From positions 62,001 through 126,000 of the forward strand of contig BGZK01000086.1 in NCBI GenBank assembly GCA_005406025.1: a DNA stretch of 64,000 nt, read 5' to 3'. Source of the stretch: Eumeta japonica (Eukaryota; Arthropoda; Insecta; Lepidoptera; Psychidae). Made by a program: the position numbers and the translations under genes. How positions within the stretch are numbered: the first letter of the stretch is position 1; each line of letters opens with the position of its first letter. This document shows, piece by piece, positions 24,601-35,630 of the stretch. The notes beneath the pieces are model-generated. The model saw nothing but the letters and a program-made list of their open reading frames with translations, did no database searches and was not told the origin of the DNA.

Positions 24601-26506
24601 ATTACACTGGAGTCATTTTTACGCATGTCCAAAGTTAATAAATACAGATTTTAAATGCTGTGGTTCAGTACGGCAATCTTTGGATATGTAAAGGTGTATA
24701 TGAAAGTCTGACGAGAATATTTTAAAACATGACACTTATGTTTTAAATGAGTATTATTAAGACTAATTGATTAAATAACCGAATATTATGTGTTATTAAT
24801 ATCATGATTAATTAAGTACATATTTGTTTTTAATGAAATTTGAGTATTTTTGTAAAATAAATTTAATCTTTATTATAAGTAACCACAGAAGCCATACAGT
24901 TTTTTGGTAGTAAGTAAATTATCAGAAATGTCTGTTACTCTAACTATTATAAATTTAAAGTATATAATAATCATTTGGAATGTAGAAAACAAGTTTTCAT
25001 CAATTTTGGTACTGAGCCATAATAAATGGGACCAGAACAGTGTTCTTTGATCACAATATATTTTGCCGTTTCAGAGATTAACCCGAACAAACAGACAGAC
25101 ATTTCTTTTACATAAACTTTGCATAAACGCATATTTACATAAACGCATTTATTAAAATAAATTAATTGTAAAAACAAAGTGCAAAAATTGTTTTGAAAAG
25201 GTACAACAACGCACTTTTTTTATAAACATGGAAAAAATGTACAACTTTGTCAGGGGTGTGCTTGTCAATTACATTACTAGCCTTCTTTGTTTCATTACAG
25301 ACGTCATAAGAAAAACAAGTCCAAGGAGAAAGGAGTGTGGTGTTATTGTATCGCTACCTTTATGCTAAATTTACTTTAAGATCTCAACGGATTTGTTTTA
25401 TAATAGATTTTAATTTTCTTCACTTTATATATCTCAACAATAATTATCGTGCTCCCACTGTGTGTCACCCTACTATGTCAAATAATATTGTTATTAATAT
25501 TGTAATTATGTAACGAGGATAATACTTAAAATTTCTGGATTCCTAACAATAACGTGACATATAATGTTATTATACATTTATTGTTTTTAGAAGTATACAC
25601 CCTTATTATTAACATTCTTTTCTGTCCTTGGGAACCGTTGCAAAAAGCATTTTCCCCATTTCTTCCTTAGGGACGTCTTCAATGGCTTCTTGGAATAATG
25701 CGGTATTCATCGAGTGCAAAGCATTCGAATCTTCAGATGTACATGTAAAATAATTTGCATTTGGCTCATACCACAGAGTACAGATTTGTTTACAAGTATT
25801 TTTTTTATCAGTTTCCAGTGATTGTCGTACTGTATCAATATTAGTTTCGGTAACTGCTGTCGCCCCCTGACCTTCATAAAGGGACCGCTTTCACGTTTAA
25901 ATTCACTGAACAAGGAATGGCGAGTACGTAGAGCTTCATCACTAAATAAATGTCAAGTGGAGTTTCTGGCAATTTTCTTGTTGACTCAAGCCACAGCGAA
26001 AATCGTAAAAACTAATGGCGTGAATATTCTTTCAACTTACATTTACTTTAATGCCGACACACAATTCTCAAAGTGATGTCTCCTACTTCCAAAGAGATTC
26101 ATTTCCAAAAACCATAATTGTTACAGTCTTTTATTTAGTTTCAACTGTCCCGGTGTCAATCTGTTATCAAATATTTTTGATAAATTTAAATTTGACTCAC
26201 TTTCAAATTTTCGTAAATCAGATGGCGATGCATTAATCTGGTAGCATCGAGATGATCCAGTGATGAAGTAAGGAGACAGCTAACTCTTTAACGGTGACCA
26301 GCACCGACAAAGAATTTTGTATATGAATTTAATTGTAATAGTTCTAAAAATCATCATGATATGGCTGTTGTATACAGAGTCAGCTTCTGGTGAGAAACTT
26401 CTCAGTGACGAACAGCACATACGTGAAATTTTGTGTATGGACTTGATTGTCATAAATAGATGTTTAAATCTTGTTTCTAATCCAAATAAGTTTATTATAT
26501 GCGTAT
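24601..26506. other. Intergenic DNA, no gene seen
   Basis: AT-rich. Frames at 24971-25177, 25707-25913, 25822-26076 and 26280-26645 show no domain or splice logic. Confidence 0.4.
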
Positions 26507-26621
26507 AAAAGGATATGCGTGCTAATAAGCACGCATATCCTTTTTGGCATACCCGTTTGAATTGCACGACTTGTAAATAAACCTGTACTCTATTGAGTAC
26601 GGGTTTATTTACTTTTACAAG
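26507..26621. repeat. Two consecutive strong stem-loops
   Basis: Stem 1: AAAAGGATATGCGTGCT (26507-26523) with its exact complement (26528-26544), loop AATA. Stem 2: GTAAATAAACCTGTACTC (26573-26590) with GAGTACGGGTTTATTTAC (26595-26612), loop TATT, one wobble pair. TTTTACAAGATCTAGGCTTAAA follows; AAGATCTAGGCTTAAA recurs at about 62597. The spacing of a hairpin about 12 bases before CTAG recalls a Helitron end but is not proof. Confidence 0.85.
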
Positions 26622-27484
26622 ATCTAGGCTTAAAAAAGATTCCATGGCCGTCCGGTTTCAGGTGAACTTTAATTAGAAACTGAAGACGGAAAGGGTGAAT
26701 GAATGCTTAATGGTAAAAACCATAACTCCTTATTTGAATACAGTATGCCACGTAAAAGTATTTCTGTACTGTACATCTGACGCATGCGCGGTGGAACGAG
26801 TGCGTTTACCGCCAATGCAACGAGTGCACCAGCTACGGCTTTGATGCGGCGCCGTGTAAACGTTACGTATTTTTGTATGTAAACTTCAAAATGAAAAGGA
26901 AGATTAAGAAAACAACCGACCAAATAAATTACTCAAACTTCAGTCGACATACGCGTTTTGTGCAACAGTAAACCAGATTTTACGGCCAATTAGATTAAAA
27001 TGATACAGTTATTTAGTGCACATTGGCAGTATTGCTGTATAAAAATTTTGATGTCGTAAGTCGCTAACTGTTGATTAGTAACGCTGAAACGTATCGCATA
27101 TATATTAATTTACTTGTTATCTATAGGTAACGAGTTGTATATTAGTAGGGCGTCATTTTATTTTCCACTTCCGGTTGCCGAACGGTAAACACTACCTTCC
27201 AACTTGTCCGTCGAAATAAATTACGAAACACTAGTTTATCAACGCCACGGGTACAAATGTTATGTCAAATAAAAACATTCAGTGATACAAAATATTTCCG
27301 CGAATAATAATACTGAAGAAATTTATAAATTATAAGTATAGATCATAATTTTGTGCTTCAGTATATTCGACTATATACTAATGATGAGTAATATCTGACA
27401 GTGGCATTCCAATCAAGTGGTAAAAATACGTAAAGTCAATTACGTTTCAGTGTTGCTACTGTACGAAGAGAAAAAAAATACCAA
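26622..27484. other. Intergenic DNA, no gene seen
   Basis: An 84-codon minus frame (26923-26669) covers a CpG-rich patch. No domain is recognised. Confidence 0.4.
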
Positions 27485-28540
27485 ATGGAGGTATAATTTA
27501 AAATATTTTTCGACCAAATGCAGATAGAAATGGAAAAGCAAACAAATATAAATTTCGAAAAATTAATGGAAAATTAGAAGCCTCGATAGAAGAAAATATA
27601 ATTATAAAATGTAAAATAGGAAGATTTATTTAGAATTAAAAAAGAATTATTTAGAAAAAAAAAAATTAAAACAACATTTTATTATTTAACTTTTAACAAA
27701 GCGAGAATTCTTGGTTGGTGTTGCTTCAAAAGGTACAGAATATTCTTTAAGTAGATCTGAATATTGCATTAGAAGCAAACGATGTTTCAAAGATTCGTCG
27801 TAGCAGTTTAAAAAAAAAATAATAAAAAGAGACCTGTATTACTTGCTTTTACAAATAATTGTAAAAAAAGCGAGATACTAAAAGCAAAGAAGGGCCTAAA
27901 AAATATTTATATCTCCAAAGATTTTCCTAAAGAAGTCTTGGAAAAGAGAAGAGAAATGAAACCAAAGCTACTAGAACGTGCAAAAGAACTGCGTTTATAA
28001 AATATGATCAATTGATAGTAAAAGACGGCAAACCAAACAAAGAAAAAAGGAAAAGAGACCAACTAACTTCATCAGAAAACCAAAATCAGCCGAAAAAGAC
28101 AACGAGCAGTTGTCCAATAGAAGAAAACAGGGAGGGATGCATTTGATATTATGAGATCTAAATCAAACTTTTTTTGCAATACCTAGAAACCAAACCAAAT
28201 AAAGTAGCAACCAAATATCAGCAACCAGAGGTAGAACAACCCCAATCCGGCCGGTCCCCGTGGGGTTGCTAGACTATGACCCCCTAGAAATTCATCTTCA
28301 TAGCAAAAAATATATAACAAAATATATCTGGCAACACTAAACGTTAGAACACTAATGACAGAAGAAAGATTAAAAGAATCGGAAGAAGCTATAGAACTAA
28401 TAAAGTGGGATATGATTGGTCTCAGTGAAGTGAGAAGAATGGGAGAAGAGATAAGAGAATATGACAATCACATGTTTTATTTCTATGGAGTAAAACAAGG
28501 CATTTATGGAATAAGATTTTTTGTTAAAAATAATTAGTTT
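27485..28540 (+). pseudogene. RTE-like LINE, ORF1-like part and start of endonuclease
   Basis: From about 27485 the pieces MQIEMEKQTNINFEKLMEN, EILKAKKGLKNIYISKDFPK and EVLEKRREMKPKLLERAKEL read like the short first protein of moth LINEs; FDIMRSKSN and a PRGVARL segment follow; then at 28328-28537 LATLNVRTLMTEERLKE, WDMIGLSEVRRMGEEI and GIRFFVKNN are the start of an APE-type endonuclease. The element is cut off at about 28540, where another LINE begins. Frameshifts make it inactive. Confidence 0.75.
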
Positions 28541-28559
28541 TCAAGGTATATTATATAGA

Positions 28560-30240
28560 AAAATATGTCAAAACGTTATATCAAATGGTAAAGATCCTAA
28601 CGACTTCATAATCTTGGGAGATTTCCACACGTATATCACGTAGATTTAGAACTCAAATAATCGAACCTTTTTCCATACAATCGCCAATGCTCATCGAACT
28701 TTTAGTAGATTTCATGCCACTTTGCAAACTCTTACAGTTTAACGGCGTGCTAAACGCGAACCAAAAAGCCCAGATCTGGTCTTCTCTACTCTCTGGGACA
28801 TCTCTGTGCAAGAAGCCCACATGCTCAGCAAAGCGAATAGGCATCATTCTACCTTCTTCATAAAATTATCATCAAAACTAACAACTTATTAAATTAAACC
28901 GCGAAGCGTACCTGAGCTTGACTTCAATAAGTGCAACTTTGCTGTCATTAAGTCGGAGATGCGGAGGATTGCCTGGTCCATGATGCTATCATCCGAAGAT
29001 GTGAACGAATGTGTTGCATTCTTTTATAGGATCGTTAAAGATTTTGTTGCAACTAATACACCCCTTACTACCAGACGTCGTACTCTATACCCGATTTGGT
29101 TCAGCAAACCTTTATTGCGGTCGTTGACAGAAAAAAATTAATTTCATAAGGAATAAAAAATATATGGTAACCCTCGTGATTATGATGTTTTATCATTTCT
29201 ACGAAAACGGCGCAAGATGCTGATAGACCAATGTCCTTTACCAAGTACCTTGAAGCCACCAAAGAATTCCGAACGAGTAATATCAAAGCATTCTGGAAAT
29301 TTGTCCATAACAAAAACGTCACGTTTCTATGCCACAGAAAATGTTTTTTAGATCGTCCTCCGACTTCTCTGAAATCTGTAATTTATCCTCTGATTACTTT
29401 GCGTCAGTATTTAATGCTTCAGCCAACAACTTAGACGCCACTCTCGACAACACTTGTAAGAGCGGTTTTACGTTATTTTCTATCCGAATAAGCGAATGTG
29501 AAATACAAATCAAGGACTGAATATCAATAAAGGTGCTGGTCCCGATGGCTTGCCTTCGTAGGTAATGAAAACAATTGGTAATGAACTTACCACTCTGTTG
29601 AATATCATATTTAATAAATTTCTTCAATCAGGATTTTTTCCTGACGTCTGGAAGGTGGCGCACATCGTACTTATTTATAAATCTGGTGACAAACGTTGTA
29701 GTTCCATTTGCAGACGCATAAGTATTATGACATGTTATGATATGGTGTTTGAGGCTACAGTAAACAAATACCTTTACAACCACTTTAAATCAATAATATC
29801 ACCCTTATAACATAGATTCGTTAGGGGTAAATCAATGGTTTCTAATCTATTAAAGTATAAATCTATTGGAGTACAATAGGCAGTATTTTTGATGTAGGAG
29901 GTCAGGTTGATGTAATTTATACAAACTCCTACAAAGCATTTGACAGGGTCAACCACCAAATTCCATCTCAAGAGCTGTACTCACATGCAATTCACGGCAG
30001 TATTTTTAGGTGGATTTGTACATATCTCAACACCAGAAGCCAACTTGTTGCGGTTAAAGGTTACGTGTCAACAAGGAATTTTTAAATATATTTATTAACG
30101 TTTTAATTGACCTTCTTTCCTTTCCTACTCTTCTCTACACAAATGATCTTAAAGTCTTTTGTCGAATAACGTCACACGAAGATTGTGATCGCCTTCAGAG
30201 AGACCTAAACGTGATATACAACTGGTGAATTTAAAATTAT
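28560..30240 (+). pseudogene. Jockey-type LINE: end of endonuclease and most of reverse transcriptase
   Basis: In order: NDFIILGDFH (endonuclease GDFN box), SPMLIELLVDF and LLQFNGVLNANQKA, then MRRIAWSMM..., FRTSNIKAFWKFV, INKGAGPDGLPS (29525-29555), FLQSGFFPDVWKVAHIVLIYKSGDK, SIMTCYDMVFEA, YNHFKSIISP, KAFDRVNHQI, HAIHGSIFRWICTYLNTRSQLVAVKGYVS, then LLYTNDLKVFCRITSHEDCDRLQRDLNVIYNW. The YADD box is changed to YTND, and frameshifts and deletions (the GVPQG part is lost near 30085) make it dead. Confidence 0.85.
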
Positions 30241-30399
30241 TAAAATCGTCTTAAGAATATAAATTCATCGATGAAGCCAGAGTAAATGTTAGCAGTGTAA
30301 TTTTTTCAAGAACAGTGCAAATATATATTAGTGTAAGAACTTTTAGAATCGGTAAATTAGTTCGGTTTAGTAGTACAAATACACGGACAAATGCTTGTT

Positions 30400-30530
30400 T
30401 TTTTGTATAAAATCCATCCGGAGCATGCGTACAACATATCACCAAAGTTTCATCGTAATCGGGTCAATAGTTTAGACACGCATAGTGGACAAACATACTT
30501 ACATTGATTTTTATTTATATAGATGTGTGC
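30400..30530 (+). repeat. TE-derived segment (Helitron- or MITE-like 3' part)
   Basis: CACCAAAGTTTCATCGTAATCGG ... GACAAACATACTTACATTG followed by TATTTATATAGATG is a segment common near the ends of moth non-autonomous elements. Limits are uncertain. Confidence 0.4.
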
Positions 30531-31357
30531 TGTATTGCTAATTTCGATATTACATTGGCGAGCTTAAGAAATATTTATTTTCTAATAATGATTTGTTTCT
30601 TTTTTACTTTAAAAATCCTTTTTTTATTTAGAATAGCGTTAGTTTGAAATAATTCGTCGCAGTTGTCGTAAACAATTTAAATATCTCTCTTCACGTCCTC
30701 AAATTCAATTAATATTTTGCTCATTCCCCTATCGAATTTTCTATTTAAGTAAATATCAGATTTCGAAAATGTTTAAAATTTCTCAACGTCACTGGACAAG
30801 AATTCTCTGTTGTAATACGATTCCTAAGTCTATTATAGATAAGAGGAGATCGGTCGATCAAAGTAGGTGGATCTCGACTAATGGGGGATTAATAGTTATT
30901 GTTTAATTAAGTTTCGGTAACCATGCCTAGGCCAAGAGTGTTGTTCACATCGGCTTTTAGCTTTAGTCAAGTTTAGGCTCTATAATAAACTAATGAGTTT
31001 CGTTACGATCGTGTACTCAAGCAGCGCAAGTGCAGAATAAAGGAGCGTTAATATAAAAAAAAATTAAGTCTTGTATGCAAGATGTGTTTTTAGTAATTTT
31101 CCGTCTTATATGAATAATCACAAGTCCCGTTTGCGTGACAACAGCAGTACCCAAATTTTGTTCCGATAGCCTCGGTCGAGTTTATCAGGAGGCAGGAAAA
31201 AAGTTGACATTTGTTTGTTACCGATTAATTTTTATATACGTTTTACTCTTTCACGTCGCGTATATTTTTGTCTCTTCTTGTTGCGTCATTGACGTGCTCA
31301 ACAGGAAAATCCAACAAATTACTTATGCGGGCATTTTTTCGATAATCTCGAAGCAAA
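30531..31357. other. Region upstream of the SVWC gene
   Basis: AT-rich non-coding DNA. No second promoter is evident. The 100-codon frame 31135-31437 overlaps the TATA box and is not coding. Confidence 0.4.
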
Positions 31358-31366
31358 TATATAAAA
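31358..31366 (+). promoter_or_regulatory. TATA box of the SVWC gene
   Basis: TATATAAAA lies 91 bases before the ATG, within a sequence otherwise not T/A-only (ACCGG follows). Initiator-like TCAAT motifs lie 15 to 25 bases on (31373-31384). This would give a 5' UTR of roughly 70 to 80 bases. A TATA promoter fits a short inducible secreted gene. A TGCGTCATTGACG block (CRE/AP-1-like) lies at about 31283-31295. Function is inferred from motif and spacing only. Confidence 0.6.
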
Positions 31367-31456
31367 CCGGTCTCAATTTCAATACGCCTTGTTCCTACAG
31401 AAACGTGCAACGGGTCGTAAGATTTCATCACATCTAATAATATAACGGCACGTCAA

Positions 31457-31547
31457 ATGTTTATCTTCAGGTTCGTCTTGTTGTGTTCCGCACTTGGAGC
31501 TGTTCTCTCCTTTCCAGAGCACTCCGGCTCCAAATCTGAGAAATCCG
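31457..31547 (+). CDS. SVWC gene exon 1: start codon and signal peptide
   Basis: The ATG at 31457 (context GTCAAATG) opens 30 codons and one extra base. The product is hydrophobic from residue 2 to 18, then turns polar (PEHSGSKSEKS), as expected at a signal-peptide cleavage region. The donor is TCCG|GTGAGT at 31548. No other in-frame ATG lies between the TATA box at 31358 and this one in a better position. Confidence 0.87.
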
Positions 31548-34500
31548 GTGAGTAACGTGTAATATAAGTAAATAAGTTGATAAGGTATAATATTTCTTTA
31601 TTATGCCATATTGTTTAGCAAATGCGTTGAATTACGAAGCGTCAAATTAGTGTAGCTATCGTTAAATTCTAGTCTTTCAGAAAAATTGACGGAACATGCA
31701 ACTTGCGATTTACCGTCGCTTGTCCCTTATTGCTTTATTTGCATAATTTAAAATTATAGCAATTATGGTGGCCAAATTGAAATTAACAATACAGCCTTTG
31801 AGAATATAACTGTGACATGCAAACAGATAGATAGACAAACAGACAGATAAATAAGTCTCACTGTAAAGTTTCCATTATGAACATATTTATATACGAAAGA
31901 TTATATTATCAATGCCAAAATTGGTGATCTCAGTGTCTTTCGACACTAAGGTCACCAATTTCGATTTATCTCAAACGTTATAATTTTTAATTGTTTTTTT
32001 TTTCCCAACTACCTCTGTTTGTGGAGCATTAGAACTTACCACATTCTGTATTTATAGTTTATATGGTTTGGAAATTATTAAAGCAATACGTTAACAATTA
32101 ACTTCTAACCGTTTGATATTTTTCAATTAGTTCTGATAATAATGAACAGATTAAAGCCAAATTCAGGTCAATACTGCGAATTGATCAATTATTTTAAAAT
32201 ATTAAAAAGCATTTCAATCCGTAGACTCGTTAAGGAGTTATAAATTTTTAAACGCGTATCGCACCTTTACATTCACAATACCTTTAATTTAGTCGGTATA
32301 GCTTTCTACGACAATCGATCCGGTGTGAGGGGTCAATTATTAAATGTTCAGTGTTCTGAGGAGAGTCTACATACCTCCACATGGTATGATTTTTGCATAT
32401 CTCTCTTGCTTCACTGACATCCATCAATCTTTTGATGCAAGGTCGTCGTTTTGGGGTGCTTAAAACTTGTTTTTTTTTTAAATATGCAACCTAAAAAAGC
32501 AACCCTTGATGACCTTTACATCATACACATTTGTTTTGCCAGTCTACTCTCATTTATCCTTTCCATATAGTCAAACCACTTCTACATATCTTTTTCTACT
32601 GTAGTCACTACATATTCTTTCAAACCATACCGCTATTGATTTTAATTAAATAAATAAAAGCTGTAGTCGTTTATTCGTCTAATACTGTTTCAAACAATCA
32701 CGGAGTCTGATTCATTTTTGCTAGTTGTTAGCGATTAAATCTTGTGTGCGAGCGCAACTTGACGCTCGGTGACACAAGGTCTATTGTGTTTGTAAATATT
32801 GTATAGCTATATAACTACATGGAGTACAAGAAGTATAGCTAAATACATATCGGTTCCATTATTGTAATATTTTTGATGTTGCTGTCTCGTAATTTTTAAA
32901 ACAAATTATTTAATTTAATAGTTCGTGAATGAATTTCATTTAAGTGCCATACGTAATCAAAATACTGCACGTTATATCAAATATGTGCCGAGGCGACAAT
33001 GAATTTACAGTTGTATAAACTCTGCTTTCTCGATGCACTTCACGACTTTGGTGCAACATTTTTTCGCCGTCAACAACTCTAGAAGTTTTGCATTTCTTGG
33101 CCGCTTAATCACACATAATGAAGAGGCCCTTTCGTTGGTCGTCCGGCAGGCCTAGACGAGGGGCTTTCGTTATCGTCAACGCTCGTAGAATAGAAATCTA
33201 AATTGATTAGTTTGATATTAGCTGGCATTTGACATTTGGTTAGTTCACGTCAATCCCGTACATTTAGCTATTTATTTTACGAGCGTTTACGTCAATAGGA
33301 AGCCAATTGTCTTGGTGTCCTGATGTTATCCATTTTTCGTCACAACGGCAGATATTACAATGCTTAGCGTAACTTTTGTTTTCCAGATAATGTACTTGGA
33401 TGCCACATCGAAGGGCTCGACCGAATCTTGCCCGTAGGTTCGACGGCGCCGGCTCCCAACAAGTGCATGCAGTACAAATGTGATTCTGCAACAGCAACAT
33501 CATCATCATTCTCGGCAAAGATGTAAGTCGATCCGGATGTATGTTTGTCCACTAATCGTCTCGATCACTCACATCAGCTCGAGTATCGGGATGTTAATGG
33601 TGATCGCTACAGAGAATATTATTTGCGATGTTTAAAATAAGTCAATCTCCGCCATGTACCTGTTAGCAGAGAGCTTTACATAAAAGTAAAGCACAAAACC
33701 GTTAAATCTTCTAGATTGACCAATGAATTGATCTATCTAGAAGAGAATAATTTCAGCGTAGGCGTTTACCGCTTCTCGACTTTCGGAGAGTCTGTCCAGT
33801 CTGACCCCTATGGTCACTATCCGCGGTCGGGCGTGTACAGAAATAGGGATCACCACAGTTAACTGTTTCGTGTAAGTTAACCATCGGGACTTAACTGATT
33901 CGAAGGTTGTACTGTAACAATATCATTGGAAAATTGTGAAGTAGCGAAATATGTAGTGTTCTCTTGAAAAACATAAAAAAAAACAATTATTGTTGTCTCT
34001 AAGGAGATCACGGTGATGAGATTACGATGAATGAACTACACATCGAATTTTCACTATGTCTTTTGCAAATCCGTTTGCTGGTTTTTATTTTAATGCAGCG
34101 TTTTTCTTCCCGTTTGCACTCAACTATGGACTTTTATTTTATTTACTTCATCTTTGGAACAACTTGGCGATCTGAGACATAGGTAATTTTAATTACGAAC
34201 AAAATATTTTATATATTCAGTGGTGGTTAAAATCTAGATCGACTTTGTCATTTCAGAATATACTGCGATACCTGTTCTAGCTGAGATTTTAGACCAAATT
34301 CAATCCATGTAAACATTAGGAGAAACTACTCTAGTACACATCAGTACAATTCAGTATCATCACTTTTTCTGCATGGATAGAAGTCACTCTTGGTTCTTTT
34401 CATTCACCATCTGCACACCGAAACGACAACGAAGACTCCGGGGAGACTTACAACGAAGACACCCTGACACACTTGTACTGTTCGAGTATACTTCGAGCTA

Positions 34501-34809
34501 TCTGAACTTTTTCATTTAATATAATAATCTAAATGATGATAACCCAGAGACAATTCAGCACCGGCACAATAACCACAAAATCGAAATTCGGTACGTCGGT
34601 GTTCAACGTCATCCCGCTTCAGCTCGTCTTCGCGTGAGGGCGTCCCCGCCGGTGGCGCCGGGAGGTGCTGGCAAATCCTTTCACCACTTCCTCTCAATCC
34701 GTCGTCTGCTTTCAGATGCGCCGAAGCACATTCGCTGAAGCCTTGTCGCGTGATCGAAGACAAGAGCAAACCTTACCCGGAGTGCTGTCCCACGTTCGAC
34801 TGTTCGTGA
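31457..34809 (+). CDS. Secreted single-domain von Willebrand factor C (SVWC, Vago-like) protein, complete, three exons
   Basis: Joining 31457-31547, 33387-33522 and 34716-34809 gives 106 residues. Residues 1 to about 19 are a signal peptide (MFIFRFVLLCSALGAVLSF). The mature part has eight cysteines in the SVWC order: one in LGCHIEG, two in KCMQYKC, one in ICAEA, one in KPCRV, then the hallmark KPYPECCPTFDC near the end. Phases match at both junctions (G|AT giving Asp, AT|A giving Ile) and all four splice sites are consensus. SVWC proteins are small secreted arthropod proteins; some, such as Vago, are induced by virus or diet and signal to other cells. Which paralogue this is I cannot say, and its role here is inference. 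The gene has its own TATA box, contains a LINE fragment in intron 1, and is followed about 85 bases after the stop by the tail of an oppositely oriented LINE. A likely poly(A) signal is ATTAAA at 34864. Confidence 0.9.
31918..31961. repeat. 20-bp stem-loop in SVWC intron 1
   Basis: AAATTGGTGATCTCAGTGTC (31918-31937) pairs with GACACTAAGGTCACCAATTT (31942-31961), with two wobble pairs and loop TTTC. Confidence 0.8.
32344..32628 (-). pseudogene. 3' end of an RTE-like LINE reverse transcriptase, fragment
   Basis: Minus-strand pieces VEKDM, WFDYMERINESRLAKQM, FKHPKTTTLHQKIDGCQ and SKRDMQKSYHVEVCRLS correspond to the RWFGHVERMxExRLTKQ ... MKRLMDVxEAREICKDR order. Same family as 10388 and 57298. 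Confidence 0.7.
33387..33522 (+). CDS. SVWC gene exon 2: first half of the SVWC domain
   Basis: The acceptor is TTTTGTTTTCCAG ending at 33386 and the donor AAAGAT|GTAAGT at 33523. The exon holds 44 full codons between split codons at both ends and carries the first three domain cysteines, including KCMQYKC. A Ser/Ala/Thr-rich stretch (SATATSSS) fills the variable loop. Longer open frames on the opposite strand here are shadows. Confidence 0.9.
33523..34715 (+). other. SVWC gene intron 2
   Basis: No transposon or extra exon is recognised. The stretch just before the acceptor (34600-34700) is GC-richer than the rest. Confidence 0.7.
34716..34809 (+). CDS. SVWC gene exon 3: second half of the SVWC domain and stop
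   Basis: The acceptor is CGTCTGCTTTCAG ending at 34715. One base completes an Ile codon; 30 codons and TGA (34807-34809) follow. It carries cysteines 4 to 8 and the family signature PYPECCPTFDC. The overlapping 85-codon frame on the minus strand (34512-34769) is a shadow. Confidence 0.9.
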
Positions 34810-34863
34810 ACGAGCAGTGAAGGATAGACGGATTTTCTACAAGAACTCCTTTGAATATTCGAT

Positions 34864-34869
34864 ATTAAA
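34864..34869 (+). terminator. Probable poly(A) signal of the SVWC gene
   Basis: ATTAAA, the commonest variant signal, lies 55 bases after the stop codon, just before the LINE tail that starts near 34893. No AATAAA occurs closer. Confidence 0.4.
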
Positions 34870-34892
34870 AGTGCATCTTTAGAATTTTTGTT

Positions 34893-35630
34893 TTAATCAA
34901 ATCAAAATCAAATCAAAAATATCTTCATTTCGTAGGTAAAAGAATTACACTTGAAATACGTCATTATTGTATTATTTTGTCATTAACATATCACCCATTC
35001 CAAATGCTGATTCACCTTGAGAGGAACAGGCAAGAAATTTAAGGTTTGCTCTTTTTTGCTCAAAAATACTTGATAGACTAGTCAATAAAACTAATACAAC
35101 ATTTGAAAATTACAAGAAACATGATTACACGAAACAACCTCATAGTTGTGCAGTTCAATTCCGTATTTTTTTTCGTTAATATATTCAGATACGGCATAAT
35201 AGCGGTATAACTTTTTTTTAATGAAAGTTCTAAATTCATGAAATGGCACATTTTGAGTTTCAAGTGGGACCTCATTATAAAAAAAGCACGTATTTCCCCT
35301 TTAAAATTTTGCTAACTTTATTGAGTATGGTTTTATGAATAGCAAAGTCATTCTTATGTCTAGTGTTAATATTATGAATGTCGCTTATTTTTTAAAACGG
35401 TCTTAATTTTTTTGACAAATGCCAGGTTTTCGTATATGTTTGTGACGTTACAGTTAAAATATTATTTTTTTTCAATTTTTTATTGAGAGATGCTGTTGGT
35501 ACGCCGCTTCTGCAGCACAAAAATTGTTTTTATATCGGCCGCACGACCCCATAATAAAAGTCCATAAATCATGACACTATGGTTCGCGAATTGCAAAGAA
35601 GAATGCCTATTTCTTGAAAATTATTAGCCC
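34893..35630 (-). pseudogene. Jockey/CR1-type LINE 3' part with tail
   Basis: On the minus strand: VMIYGLLLWGRAADIKTIFVLQKR (a split-by-frame LSYGxxLWG box), YTKTWHLSKKL, ISDIHNINTRHKND, TILNKVSKILKGK, LELSLKKSYTAI at 35620 to 35120. Then a 3' UTR with GAGCAAACC..TTTCTTGCC..GCATTTGGAATGGG and a (GATTTGATTTT) tail ending near 34893. The same tail recurs at 58055-58205 and, more worn, at 53743 and 62757. Confidence 0.8.

Larger units (their letters stand above)
31548..33386 (+). other. SVWC gene intron 1
   Basis: It contains a hairpin (31918-31961) and a minus-strand LINE fragment (32344-32628). No further exon is needed, since the phases of exons 1 and 2 match. Confidence 0.7.
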
